Origin: Candidatus Parcubacteria bacterium
GTDB lineage: Bacteria; Patescibacteria; Paceibacteria; UBA9973; UBA918
Assembly (NCBI GenBank): GCA_021731405.1
Contig: JAKFXN010000001.1
Coordinates: 114,369 to 178,368, forward strand
Length of the DNA stretch: 64,000 nucleotides
Reading direction: 5' to 3'
A model generated the notes under the pieces. It was given only the letters and a program-made list of their open reading frames with translations. It did not search any database and was not told the DNA's origin. Position numbers and translations under genes: made by a program. This document shows, piece after piece, positions 44,043-53,206 of this stretch. Position 1 is the first letter of the stretch; every line of letters begins with the position of its first letter.

Positions 44043-45014
44043 TTACTTAAAGAAGACAAACATGTCTGAATTTATGAGGAACTCGCCCGTCTCTTTCACC
44101 GTAAATCCTTCTACTTCCTCAACCACTGGGAAGACGAAGTCTCCGGTAGTGGTTACTGCAGCATCACTTGGATAAACCGCGAAGTACTGGCGGACAATTT
44201 TATCTGGGGTTGGATTTACGCTCAAGGTTGAAGTGTCTGCAATACTGTCTGCTTCAAGTACCGTGAGGTAGTAGTATGCGCTGTCTTTTGCTGCTTCTAT
44301 TTCTGGAATGAGGTACCCGAGTGAGTTTTCCTTTTCAGTTGGTGAGAAGCCAAGGCGAGTCAAGAAGTCTGAGTCTTGCAAGTAAGCAATCACTTCCGCT
44401 TTAGATTCAAAGTTTCGGCCATTACGAGTTAGAGATATTTTATTAAGAGCCAACTCATAGAACACGTGGTCTACTTTCGTACCATCAAGAGACAGCGCTG
44501 AGTCTTTCACAGTTAAGTCCCAGCCATTGTCTTGGTTGAAAGCTGGTAGTGGTGCATATGAATTTAGCTGTGAATCAATAGTTACATCAATCTCTCCTTC
44601 TGGGGCATTGTAGAAATAAATGAATGGTGAAGGTACGTCAAACCAAGCTTGAACGATATATGTTTGCACAGTATTAGCTGCAACGTTACCAACCAATGTA
44701 AACGCCCCACTCTGAGTGGCTGAATAATTATTTCTAGTACAGGTATACCCATTCCAGCCCCCGCACTGTCCTGAACCAACGAACTTGGTGCAGGTATAGC
44801 CTGATTGAGCATACGGGCAAGTAGCTGTTACATAGTCTGGAGCAGGATAATAATAAGTCCTTCTATCCCAGTAACTACCCCAATAACCAGGAGGCGCAGT
44901 ACAGTAGCTATTATTCCAAGTAGGGACCACGTTCATACAAGCCGCCTCAGCCTGAGGAACAGGTGTCAGATTCAGAAAGAAGACTGCGAGGACAAGAAGT
45001 TTTAAAATTTTCAT
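44043..45014 (-). CDS. Secreted protein, unknown function
   Basis: A 323-residue protein with a signal peptide (LLVLAVFFLNLTPVPQAEA) and a cysteine- and aromatic-rich N-terminal part (YCTAPPGYWGSYWDRRTYYY, SGQCGGWNGYTCTRNN). The middle and end (YLQDSDFLTRLGFSPTEKEN, SAYYYLTVLEAD, VFPVVEEVEGFTVKETGEF) look like a compact mixed domain. No membrane anchor. It overlaps the upstream gene by 4 bases and lies in the same operon as 42695. Confidence 0.65.
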   Translation of the reverse strand: MKILKLLVLAVFFLNLTPVPQAEAACMNVVPTWNNSYCTAPPGYWGSYWDRRTYYYPAPDYVTATCPYAQSGYTCTKFVGSGQCGGWNGYTCTRNNYSATQSGAFTLVGNVAANTVQTYIVQAWFDVPSPFIYFYNAPEGEIDVTIDSQLNSYAPLPAFNQDNGWDLTVKDSALSLDGTKVDHVFYELALNKISLTRNGRNFESKAEVIAYLQDSDFLTRLGFSPTEKENSLGYLIPEIEAAKDSAYYYLTVLEADSIADTSTLSVNPTPDKIVRQYFAVYPSDAAVTTTGDFVFPVVEEVEGFTVKETGEFLINSDMFVFFK

Positions 45015-46342
45015 ATAGCAGTTGTGTGACTTAAAGCATATCTTCGTCTTAAGGTATACAGTATACCAATAATACCTAACACTGATAAAAGAATGATTAT
45101 TGTAAGTAAGATTTTTTGATTTGCAGTATTTTTTTCTACCGGCGGTGGAACTATCTCTACTTCTGAGGCTGTTAGTTCCGCTAATGTTTCACCAGCTGCC
45201 AACTTAGCCATTGTGCCATCTCCATCCTGAAGGAGTGCAATCAGTTTATCAACCTCTGGATTTGATTCTCTGTTTTCATCAAAATAATATGTATCGAGTT
45301 CACTCGTACTACCGAATAGTAAGCTCGTGAACTGTTTTTCATCCTCACTAATTGATTCTTTCGTGACGAGCTCTTTGTAGGCAGCATACTTCATCGCCCC
45401 ACGCACTGATAGCAGCGCTGCAAATTCAGGAAATTGAGATTCTATGGCTTGATAGTAAGAGGCCAAACGATACGAAAAATTAATGCCAAATGTGGGTGGA
45501 GGGAGTAACTCAGGTGGTAACTCTATTTTAGTATCGTCACCCGTAGTGGTGTAGGTGGCTTCTGGAAAACCAGTCTCTGGTAGTGTATACGATACTGATT
45601 TTCCATTGAAGAACTCAAGTGTATCCAGACTCTCAAGTTTATTAGCTGGGTAAGCATCTATCACGTCAAAGCGATTAAAGTAGGTATTTTGTGTACTCAT
45701 CGGATACACAATCATGCGCTTCCAAGTAACAAAGTGGTTGTCCTCAAAATCAAAACCTGGAGCCTGGTTGTACCACGCCTTGTAGCTACCATCTGCAGCG
45801 GTTTTTACAATCGAAATAGAATTGCCGTCATAGGCATACCTATCTTGGGTCACGTTCATCGGTGTATTTGATTCGATGTGAAGAAATACACAGTTAAGAA
45901 AACGTTCTTGGCCTTGCGCGTCGGTCACGTACTCTTCAGCGAGCACATATTCTTTGACTGGATCACCCCAAGTATCGGATTTTGTTGAAATAGGCAAAAC
46001 TGATTTGGGTGGATGAGTATAGCCAGTTTGTTCTCCAAAACTATAGAGGCGAATTCCTAGGACAGGCTGGTCAATAGTAAGGTCAAATGACGTAAGCATT
46101 TTTTTCTTTTCGCCAAAAAGTGGCTCTATATCACTATATGACTGCTCCCCCAACAGAGAGAGAGGAGCCTCAAACAGACCTGTTTCAGCTAAGTTTTCTT
46201 TTAACGAAAGAAAGCACTGCTCTTCAGAAGAAACATTTTCTCCAGACTGGGCCTTGGTTGAGAGAGGTGAAAAAACCAATGTCAGTAGCAGAAGAAGCAA
46301 GGTCACGATACGAAAACTCCTAAAGTAATTAAATAAAATCAT
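45011..46342 (-). CDS. Surface protein with C-terminal membrane anchor
   Basis: A 443-residue protein: signal peptide (IVTLLLLLLTLVFSPLSTKA), a long extracellular part with no recognised family, a proline-rich spacer (EVEIVPPPVEKN) and a C-terminal helix (ILLTIIILLSVLGIIGILYTL) followed by arginines. Likely partner of the secreted protein encoded by the overlapping downstream gene. The 120 bases before it are very AT-rich. Confidence 0.65.
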   Translation of the reverse strand: MILFNYFRSFRIVTLLLLLLTLVFSPLSTKAQSGENVSSEEQCFLSLKENLAETGLFEAPLSLLGEQSYSDIEPLFGEKKKMLTSFDLTIDQPVLGIRLYSFGEQTGYTHPPKSVLPISTKSDTWGDPVKEYVLAEEYVTDAQGQERFLNCVFLHIESNTPMNVTQDRYAYDGNSISIVKTAADGSYKAWYNQAPGFDFEDNHFVTWKRMIVYPMSTQNTYFNRFDVIDAYPANKLESLDTLEFFNGKSVSYTLPETGFPEATYTTTGDDTKIELPPELLPPPTFGINFSYRLASYYQAIESQFPEFAALLSVRGAMKYAAYKELVTKESISEDEKQFTSLLFGSTSELDTYYFDENRESNPEVDKLIALLQDGDGTMAKLAAGETLAELTASEVEIVPPPVEKNTANQKILLTIIILLSVLGIIGILYTLRRRYALSHTTAI

Positions 46343-46466
46343 ATGTAATATTAAATGTAATACTCCAATTATTACATTTTTATAGATAATAAAACCACTC
46401 CGTAACTAACAGTGTGTATATAAATCAAAAATCATTTACAGAAAACTATTCTGCAAGACACACCGA

Positions 46467-47903
46467 CTACTCTAGCGGTGCAAAATTAGTGCTTGTTTTG
46501 GTGATTACTTCAATTCTAGTTGGTCCTTCTTCACATAAATCATTGGCAATTTCCTGATACACCGCTTCAAGCTCAGCGATAGTTGGGGCAGCAAAATACT
46601 GCGTTGGTTCTGAGGCTAGATCTCGTATAAGGTCAACATCCCGATCGACTGAGTCTTGGTCTCCACTAAAGAAGTCTCCAAACCCAATTGTATAGATAGT
46701 CACGTTTTCAGCTTTAGCGGCATTTGCTGCTGTTCTCGCAAAGTTTGCGGCATACTCACGGTCTGGTTCTCCAGTGGCAGGGTTAAGCGGTCGTGTCACA
46801 TCTCCGTCAGTCAAAAATACCAGTACCTTTCTTGCCTCTTCACGGTGACGTACACTTGTCAGTTCACTTAAAGCAGCTGTAAACGCTTCGCCCATATTGG
46901 TGTACTGAACACCATCCTCACCCATCGCTGTCGCTTGAATAGCCTGCTCTACAAGTGCTAGGTTTGGCGTGAGTGATTGCTCAAGGGGCGAACTCGGAGC
47001 TGTCGCGTAAGACAAGAAGCCGACCAAGTCTGAAGGGCGGACCAGCCGTATAAATGACTTGGCTGCCTGCTTAGCGCTCTCGAGCGGCTCAGGCGGAGTA
47101 CCACCATCTGCAGCCATTGAGCCGGAGCGGTCCAAGACCAGCATGATGTCAGACGGCACTTCACAACTTCGCACTGTTTTGGCGATTGAGTTTGGCCAAG
47201 TAAACACAATGTCCGCAGTACTTCTTGGTGCAAAGTTATCAATAAATGTTTGTGAGGCTGTCACCGGTTCCCCCGCTCGATTAAAAATAGTTGCTACCAC
47301 CTCCACGTTTCTAGCCTCAGTTAGTTCAGTGTTTTCAATCTCCACATTAAGACGCGGACGAGTGTCGGTTGTAAGGAGCTCGACATCAACGGTACGGAAT
47401 TGGTTTCGACCAACAGTAGCTGGTAACCACATATCACTTGGTTTAATCTCTATCTCAGTCTTGGTTGGAATCTTCCCTGAGGCAGTCAAGATTCTCCCTT
47501 CAAAGATTGGGTAAACACTGTTTGGCGGTAAAATAGTTGTGCCTTTACGCTCCGCCAATATCTCAGCGCCATCATAGAGTTTAAATGTGTACTCCAGTAC
47601 TGGAGTAGCAGCAACGGTGTTTTTGTTCTCTACGTACGCTACTGCATTGTATTGTCCATCAGTAATTCTAAAACTTTCTGCCCAAACGATTTGGGGTGGG
47701 GTCACGGTGAAGGCACAAATACGCGTACAAGCCCCTCCGCAATCGACACCCCCCTCTGCACCATTTTGCATACTATCAAAACAGGTTGAAGGAGCGTAGA
47801 TGCTCGTAAAATAAAAAATAACGCCACACACACTCAAGAAGGCAGCTGAGCCAGCCGCGTACTGCAGTCTTCGCCAAAATGCCCAAGGTCTAAAGCTACT
47901 CAT
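46467..47903 (-). CDS. Membrane-anchored von Willebrand factor A protein
   Basis: A 478-residue protein: an N-terminal helix (AAFLSVCGVIFYFTSIYA), a cysteine cluster (CFDSMQNGAEGGVDCGGACT), a beta-rich domain, and a vWA domain at about 255-460. The MIDAS is intact: DRSGS, then TNMGEA threonine and FLTDGD. It probably binds a protein ligand through a metal ion at the cell surface. TATACT ends 7 bases before the ATG. Confidence 0.85.
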   Translation of the reverse strand: MSSFRPWAFWRRLQYAAGSAAFLSVCGVIFYFTSIYAPSTCFDSMQNGAEGGVDCGGACTRICAFTVTPPQIVWAESFRITDGQYNAVAYVENKNTVAATPVLEYTFKLYDGAEILAERKGTTILPPNSVYPIFEGRILTASGKIPTKTEIEIKPSDMWLPATVGRNQFRTVDVELLTTDTRPRLNVEIENTELTEARNVEVVATIFNRAGEPVTASQTFIDNFAPRSTADIVFTWPNSIAKTVRSCEVPSDIMLVLDRSGSMAADGGTPPEPLESAKQAAKSFIRLVRPSDLVGFLSYATAPSSPLEQSLTPNLALVEQAIQATAMGEDGVQYTNMGEAFTAALSELTSVRHREEARKVLVFLTDGDVTRPLNPATGEPDREYAANFARTAANAAKAENVTIYTIGFGDFFSGDQDSVDRDVDLIRDLASEPTQYFAAPTIAELEAVYQEIANDLCEEGPTRIEVITKTSTNFAPLE

Positions 47904-47927
47904 GTACTGTAGTATACCAGACGAATT

Positions 47928-49319
47928 TTATGTCTCTTCTATGGTTGGAACGACGTCGACTCGGCTTTCGCCCGTAGCAGTCGGAACACCCGGTATAGCT
48001 GGGTTTGCTTCACAAGTGACTGAAATTACTTGGGTTGATGTAAGTGGCCTTGTTGGATAAGTGTGGACTGATGTATTAGAGCTTGTTGGAGTATGGGTAA
48101 AAGCAATTGGTGAACCGAGAACGCCATAGATCATACATGAGGCTCCGTACGCAGCAGTAACTTCAGTAGTAGTTACAACAGTATCACCACTTCGAATCAA
48201 TTCTTTATCAACACTCACCCGAATCTGCGGTGCTGGTGGCGGTGGATTGTTGCAAGAAGAACCATTCCAAACTAAGCCTGACCCACAAGTTACGGTGAGG
48301 TTGGTACTAGCCAAACTTACACCCGCGTTACGAGCATAAATGGTGTTAACTCCATACAGCAAGTTGATGTTTTCATCGGTGCCACTTGGACTGATTGAAT
48401 AGGTTGTGCCGTTGCCATTGTATACATTTGGGCTACTCGCGTTACTGATATTCCAAGTTGCGGTACCCGCACACCTATTTTCCCCTAATGTCTCAATAGT
48501 ACAGCCAGAGCCAGAGATAGTAGCGGTAGGAGAAACACATTTGTTGCCGTCCCAACTCAGTCCAGTCGCACAAGAAGTGGTGAGCATCGTCGAAGCTAAG
48601 ACCGTACCCGAATTTTGAGCAGACACAGTGCTTTGGCCATACGGCAGACTAATAGCTACTCCATTCCCCATAGGGCTATTTGAATATACCGCACCGGTAC
48701 TATTTACCAAGACTGGTGACGTCGCGTTTGTGATGCTCCAGGTTGCTGTACCCATACAGCTATTTGCTCCCGCAGCAATCTGACAGCCAGAGCCAGAAAG
48801 TATGGCTGAAGCTGGCGGTAGCGGCGGAGCAACGGTGATAGTAATGCTTCTGGTGGTACAGACATGCGCAACATAATACGTACACACATTCATAGAGACA
48901 TTATAGGTGCCGGGTGTAGTAGGAGCGATAAACGTAGCTGAGGGATACTGGGTGGTATATCCACCAATAGCAGCGCTCGCCATGACGCTAGACTGACTGC
49001 CGAGACTTCCAATTACGTCATACAAAATCGCGATATTGCTACACAGGTAGTTATAGACCGCCATCGAGAGGGTGACTGTTTCCCCAGGCTGATAGGTGGT
49101 TTTATTGGTATTAGCCGTCACATTGAGCAAGGTGCCAGTATCTTCAGGGAAACACCAGCTACCTGAGTCGTCTCCTCCACAAGATATATATGTCCCCGAG
49201 TGCGCCCAACTGATCGCTTCTGCACTTGGTACAGCTGTCGTAAAGCAAAGAAGCGCAAAAGTAGCTACCAAAAATAACTGCAGGGCTTTTGGTACTGAAG
49301 GTGTGACGAAGTAATACAT
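47928..49319 (-). CDS. Secreted surface protein with two internal repeats
   Basis: A 463-residue protein: signal peptide, an Ig-like domain (TYQPGETVTLSMAVYNY), two tandem repeats of about 85 residues (each beginning SGSGC, with GTATW-I-NA-SP and ending in C-GL-W-G--C), then the C-terminal module with IRSGDTVVTTTEV, PLTSTQVISVTCEA and RVDVVPTIEET that is shared with 42695. TAGTAT ends 7 bases before the ATG. Likely an adhesin. Confidence 0.75.
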   Translation of the reverse strand: MYYFVTPSVPKALQLFLVATFALLCFTTAVPSAEAISWAHSGTYISCGGDDSGSWCFPEDTGTLLNVTANTNKTTYQPGETVTLSMAVYNYLCSNIAILYDVIGSLGSQSSVMASAAIGGYTTQYPSATFIAPTTPGTYNVSMNVCTYYVAHVCTTRSITITVAPPLPPASAILSGSGCQIAAGANSCMGTATWSITNATSPVLVNSTGAVYSNSPMGNGVAISLPYGQSTVSAQNSGTVLASTMLTTSCATGLSWDGNKCVSPTATISGSGCTIETLGENRCAGTATWNISNASSPNVYNGNGTTYSISPSGTDENINLLYGVNTIYARNAGVSLASTNLTVTCGSGLVWNGSSCNNPPPPAPQIRVSVDKELIRSGDTVVTTTEVTAAYGASCMIYGVLGSPIAFTHTPTSSNTSVHTYPTRPLTSTQVISVTCEANPAIPGVPTATGESRVDVVPTIEET

Positions 49320-49346
49320 GGTGTTGATACTAATGAAATAAAGAAC

Positions 49347-50696
49347 TTACGCAGATGGCTGTCCAGTTTCTGCAGCTTTTTTACGACGGCCAAGTACCAC
49401 CAAAATGGTAGCCAATGAGACAGAAAAAGCGATAAGGGTCACGAGCATCAGTGCATTATGAGCGCCTTTCCTACTCGTTGATGGTTTCACTTCTGGTGTC
49501 ACCGCCCCTTCCCCTGTCACTGTAATAGAACGGGTATCAAGCACCGTACCATCTTTTGTAGTGAGCGTTAGACTAGCCGTTGGCTTATCACAATCAACAA
49601 GTGCCTCAGTAGAGACGCTTACCATTGCTTCTGTAAGCGAAAGAGACTCCTTGGCACAAAGCATTCCGTTTGCGTCAACAATTTCTATGGTTGCTCCAAC
49701 ATCAGCTGCCACACTTCCACCCGACCTTGAATCTTCAAAACTGTCTGCGGCTCGTGTCCAAAAGAAATCAAATTTGATTGGCTCCCCTGCAACATATGAA
49801 GTCTTATCAAAAGACATATTTTGAATCGTTGCACTCACCCCCTGAAGTACATAGTGGGCTACCAAACGATTTGAGACGATACTACGACTAGTCGTATCAG
49901 TGAGTGTGAGGGCAACATCATACGCTTGTGGCACAAGTGCTTTTGGAATAACAAAAGAAAGTGTTGTCTCTGCTCCGCCCTCAATAGTGACTGATTCACT
50001 TTCTGGATAGCTCATTGTCACTTTGTCTCCAAAGACAGTGCGGCGGTAGGTTTCAAATTGCGGAACAATAGTTCGTGGAGCAGCGTCGTGATTTTTTACC
50101 ACACAGTCTAATACCAGCTCCTCAGTCGAAGCCACGTCTACCCCTTGGTTGAGCATATAGGTCCCTTCCAAACCAGTGACTGCGAGTCTGCAGGAGTCAG
50201 CTTTAATTTCAAGAACATTTGCAGACAAAATTTGTATACTGCCCGCATTCCCAAGACCAAGCAAAACTCCTCCGGCGGTTCTAGCTGTAATCCAAACACT
50301 GTATGTACCTGGTGCTACACCAGAAAGTGGATAATTCACTACTTTGCTCAAGCTCTGTCCGGCAGACAGTGTAAGTGTCTCGCGACCAACAAAACTATCA
50401 GCTACGACCTGCGCGCCACCATCGAGATTCACCATAAGCTCCACACCATACTTAATATCAAACTGTGGTGTCTCACCTTGATTTTCAAGCGTAAATTCAA
50501 GAGTAAGCGCGGAGGCATTTTGACTCAAAATAGTAGCGTTTGAAAGATTGATGTTCGCAACAAGCTCACCTTCTACTGTGATGTCGGGAACGGAACCTCC
50601 TTCCTGCGCAAAAGCAAAAACAGGTACCAGCAAAAAGAGCACAAGAAAAAGTATCCTCTGCTGAAGCGTTAAAAAAGAACGAGTTATAAAAAACAT
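49347..50696 (-). CDS. Surface protein with C-terminal membrane anchor
   Basis: A 449-residue protein with a signal peptide (LFLVLFLLVPVFAFA), several Ig-like beta domains (LEFTLENQGETPQFDIKYGV, YPLSGVAPGTYSVWITA, VAGEPIKFDFFWT), and a C-terminal helix (NALMLVTLIAFSVSLATILVVL) with a basic tail. First gene of the surface-protein block on the minus strand. No Shine-Dalgarno. Ligand unknown. Confidence 0.7.
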   Translation of the reverse strand: MFFITRSFLTLQQRILFLVLFLLVPVFAFAQEGGSVPDITVEGELVANINLSNATILSQNASALTLEFTLENQGETPQFDIKYGVELMVNLDGGAQVVADSFVGRETLTLSAGQSLSKVVNYPLSGVAPGTYSVWITARTAGGVLLGLGNAGSIQILSANVLEIKADSCRLAVTGLEGTYMLNQGVDVASTEELVLDCVVKNHDAAPRTIVPQFETYRRTVFGDKVTMSYPESESVTIEGGAETTLSFVIPKALVPQAYDVALTLTDTTSRSIVSNRLVAHYVLQGVSATIQNMSFDKTSYVAGEPIKFDFFWTRAADSFEDSRSGGSVAADVGATIEIVDANGMLCAKESLSLTEAMVSVSTEALVDCDKPTASLTLTTKDGTVLDTRSITVTGEGAVTPEVKPSTSRKGAHNALMLVTLIAFSVSLATILVVLGRRKKAAETGQPSA

Positions 50697-50779
50697 ACGA
50701 ACAACCTAATTGGTAACTTACTATAAGAATACCATTTTAAAATCATGAACGGATTAAGAAATATACACATTCTAAAAAG

Positions 50780-50809
50780 AAAAAGCAGCTGCGAAGGCAG
50801 CTGCTTTTT
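50780..50809 (-). terminator. Terminator of the zinc-ribbon-like gene
   Basis: A 13-bp perfect stem AAAAAGCAGCTGC/GCAGCTGCTTTTT with a GAAG loop, 16 bases after the stop at 50826. Confidence 0.9.
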
Positions 50810-50825
50810 ATATCCGGCACAGCCA

Positions 50826-51038
50826 TCACTCATACAGAGCAAGCTCCCGAACCTGTCTCTGGATTTTAGCCACTTCTTCTTTTGAGCGGACGTACTGGGG
50901 ACATTCCCAAAACGAGCAGTAATATCCAGAGAGGGTGTGATTAAGCTTCTCTTGGTCTCCTTCGGGAAGGTTTTTTCCCTTGAAGATATGGACGGATTCT
51001 TTCCATCCACAATCCACGCACTTGTATGCCAAAGCCAT
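50826..51038 (-). CDS. Small zinc-ribbon-like protein in an SD-type cassette
   Basis: A 70-residue protein with CVDCGW near residue 7 and YYCSFWEC near residue 40, a spacing that could hold one zinc ion, and a helical C-terminus (SKEEVAKIQRQVRELALYE). AAGGAG lies 7 bases before the ATG, unlike the surface-protein genes next to it. Own terminator. A TTGACC is found about 70 bases upstream but no good -10 is spaced from it. Function unknown. Confidence 0.65.
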   Translation of the reverse strand: MALAYKCVDCGWKESVHIFKGKNLPEGDQEKLNHTLSGYYCSFWECPQYVRSKEEVAKIQRQVRELALYE

Positions 51039-51120
51039 GATAAGTCTCCTTGTGGTTACAAACTAAACAAACACTACCACAAATTCCCAAACCCGCTAGT
51101 TCTATACAGGTCAAATTAAA

Positions 51121-51272
51121 ACGACGTAAGTGTTGGCGTGAGAAATGGGATGGGACCCATTTCGCAAGACTCATTGAGGACTTTTCGAGCTTGCGAAGGA
51201 AAGGTCCAATGAGTGGACAGCGCCTGTAAGGCGGACCTACTCGCAAACGGTAGGCGCAAACGTCAGTTTGCA
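51121..51272. other. Intergenic region rich in nested hairpins
   Basis: No protein gene. It contains AAATGGG/CCCATTT, TTCGCAAG/CTTGCGAA, CTCATTG/CAATGAG, CCTAC/GTAGG and GCAAAC/GTTTGC. The second and third pairs interleave, so they form a pseudoknot or exclude each other. It lies next to the strong terminator at 51273. It could be a structured RNA; no known family is recognised. Confidence 0.4.
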
Positions 51273-51321
51273 CTCCTAAGAAAAACCACTAGTCATTATG
51301 ACTAGTGGTTTTTCTTAGGAG
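51273..51321. terminator. Terminator of the 23S-tRNA-5S unit
   Basis: A 21-bp perfect inverted repeat (51273-51293 and 51301-51321) with a CATTATG loop and T tracts within the arms on both strands. It lies 15 bases after 5S. Confidence 0.9.
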
Positions 51322-51335
51322 TATTAAAAACTTAA

Positions 51336-51445
51336 TGTTGGCGCCTACCTACTCTTCCCCTTACGGAGTACCATCGGCGATGAAAGGCTTAACTTCCGTG
51401 TTCGGAATGAGAACGGGTGTACCCCCTTCGCTAAAGCACCAACAT
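51336..51445 (-). rRNA. rrf: 5S ribosomal RNA
   Basis: On the minus strand TTCCGAACACGGAAGTTAAGCC is the conserved loop A-C region and CGCCGATGGTACT the following helix; the ends (TGTTGGTGC/GCGCCAACA) pair as helix I. About 110 nt, last member of the 23S-tRNA-Trp-5S unit. Confidence 0.95.
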
Positions 51446-51525
51446 TAAATTTTCAATAACTAGATATCGTCATCTATTGCGTGAAATGAACCCCATTTGT
51501 AATACCTTAGTACACAAATGAGGTG

Positions 51526-51602
51526 TGGTTGGAGTGGCTAGAATCGAACTAGCGACCTCTGGATTTGGAATCCAGCGCTCTTCCGGACTGAGCTACACCC
51601 CG
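51526..51602 (-). tRNA. tRNA-Trp (CCA)
   Basis: Cloverleaf with anticodon stem CTGGA/TCCAG and loop TTCCAAA, anticodon CCA; T arm GCTAG-TTCGATT-CTAGC. The 3' CCA is encoded (51528-51526). The acceptor CGGGGTG/CACTCCA has a C-A mismatch at 1-72 and a G-T pair. It lies between 23S and 5S on the same strand and is probably cut out of the rRNA transcript. Confidence 0.92.
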
Positions 51603-51881
51603 TTAACCATTTCACGCAATACATGCGTCGCATATTCTATTTTTTTGTAGGTTCAAAACATTTACTCAAAACTGTACAGCTTTGTAAACATGTCAGGAAC
51701 ATTACCTATCACATACTTTTCGTACTACATTTCTGCAATACATATGAATCGATATGCAATGTTCCTTACAGGAATTACGTCCTATTAGTACACCTTGACT
51801 CCATACATTACTGTACTTCCATCTAGTGCCTATCAACCTGATCATCTCTCAGGGGACTTAATGATTCCTAATCTTGGAGTT

Positions 51882-51914
<33 letters not shown>

Positions 51915-52056
51915 ATTCCGAACATAGCTACTCGGCGGTGCCACTGGCGTGACAGCCGATAGACCAGAGGTTCGTTCATTCCGGTCCTCTCGTACTAGGA
52001 ACAACTCTCCTCAAGAATCGACGCCTGCAGTAGATAGGAGACCAACCTGTCTCACG

Positions 52057-52322
52057 CATCTAGTTTCCCACATTACTGTGGGGATTGGACTATAACTTCA
52101 CCTTTTTTGAAGGTGTCTAGCGTTTAGTCTCTAGGGGTGTACCTAAGTACTTCCCTCGGTATTGCCCTTCATACTTTATATATGAGTCGGGTTCCACCGA
52201 TATGAGCTAGCTTCTCAATACATATTTCTATGCATTGCCGCCGTGATGATGTCTTTTGAAGTAGTCTCCACTACTTCCCTCGGGTTTAGATTGGTTCAGA
52301 TTCCAATCTTGTTAGAATCTGA
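52057..52322 (-). other. Group I intron in 23S rRNA at position 2593
   Basis: A 266-nt insertion between GGGTTTAGACCGT and CGTGAGACAGG; removing it restores the universal sequence exactly. The 5' exon ends in U and the intron ends in G, as group I splicing requires. Inside are CTAGAGACTAAACG (R element) and AAGTTATAGTCC (S element), whose GACTA and TAGTC pair as P7, and a terminal hairpin CCCACA/TGTGGG as P9. No homing endonuclease frame. E. coli 2593 is a known group I intron site in algal chloroplasts (the I-CreI site). Confidence 0.8.
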
Positions 52323-52982
52323 ACGGTCTAAACCCAGCTCACGTGACTTTTTAATTGGCGAACAGCCAAACCCTTGGGACCTGCTCCAGCCCCAGGATAA
52401 GTCGAGCCGACATCGAGGTGCCGAACCGTGCCGTCGCTATGGACGCTTGGGCACGACTAGCCTGTTATCCCCAGGGTTACTTTTATCGGGTAATCTCCGG
52501 CCGCATCTAACGCGTACCATCGGTTCACTATGCTCCGCTTTCGCGTCTGTTTGGCATCTACGCCTTACAGTCAAGCTGGTTTATGCCATTACACTATCAT
52601 CACGGTTTCCATTCGCGATTAACCAACCTTGAGACCCCTCCGTTACTTTTTGGGAGGGTAGCGCCCCACTAAAACTGCCTGCCACGCACTGTCTCAGATA
52701 GATTTTTTCTATCTGGTTAGAGACTACCAAAATAAAGATGGGTATTTCACTGTCGACTCCATGGTACCCGAAAGCCCACTTCAAAGTCTCCCCACTATAC
52801 TACGCATTAATTCAATAGCCCCAATACGAAGCTACAGTAAAGCACCTGGGGTCTTTTCGTCTATCTGCAGGTACGCGGCATCTTTACCGCGATTGTATTT
52901 TCACCGAGCAGGTCCTCGAGACAGTTTCCCACTCGTTACGCCATTCGTGCACGTCGGAACTTACCCGACAAGGAAATACGCT

Positions 52983-53206
52983 CTATATCCCCTTCTCCTT
53001 CAAAAATTACTTTTCAAAGACATTTCACAATAGGACTCTATCTTAACCCACAGCTCATAAATGACTGTTCCGGGTCTGCAACATTTGGTCTCTTGTTGGT
53101 TGCAATTGGATTACACTAACTTTCGTTAGGTAAGGTAACTATGGCTAGGCTGTTTAACCTATAATCGTTCTAATCCGTTCGGTACACGTATAAATACATA
53201 TACCGA
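52983..53206 (-). other. Probable group I intron in 23S rRNA at position 1931
   Basis: A 224-nt insertion between TTCTAAGGT and AGCGTATTTCC; removal restores the conserved H69-H71 region. The exon ends in U and the insertion ends in G. AAGATAGAGTCC resembles the S element, and TTGCAAC/GTTGCAG could be P4, but the R partner is weak, so the group I call is less sure than for the other intron. No reading frame. The intron also holds the complement of 15 exon bases. Position 1931 is a known intron site (Thermotoga), next to the I-CeuI site. Confidence 0.65.

Noticed and set aside
50941..51273. 110-codon minus-strand frame upstream of the zinc-ribbon-like gene
   Set aside because: It covers the hairpin-rich intergenic region, lacks start signals and overlaps the better supported gene in another frame.
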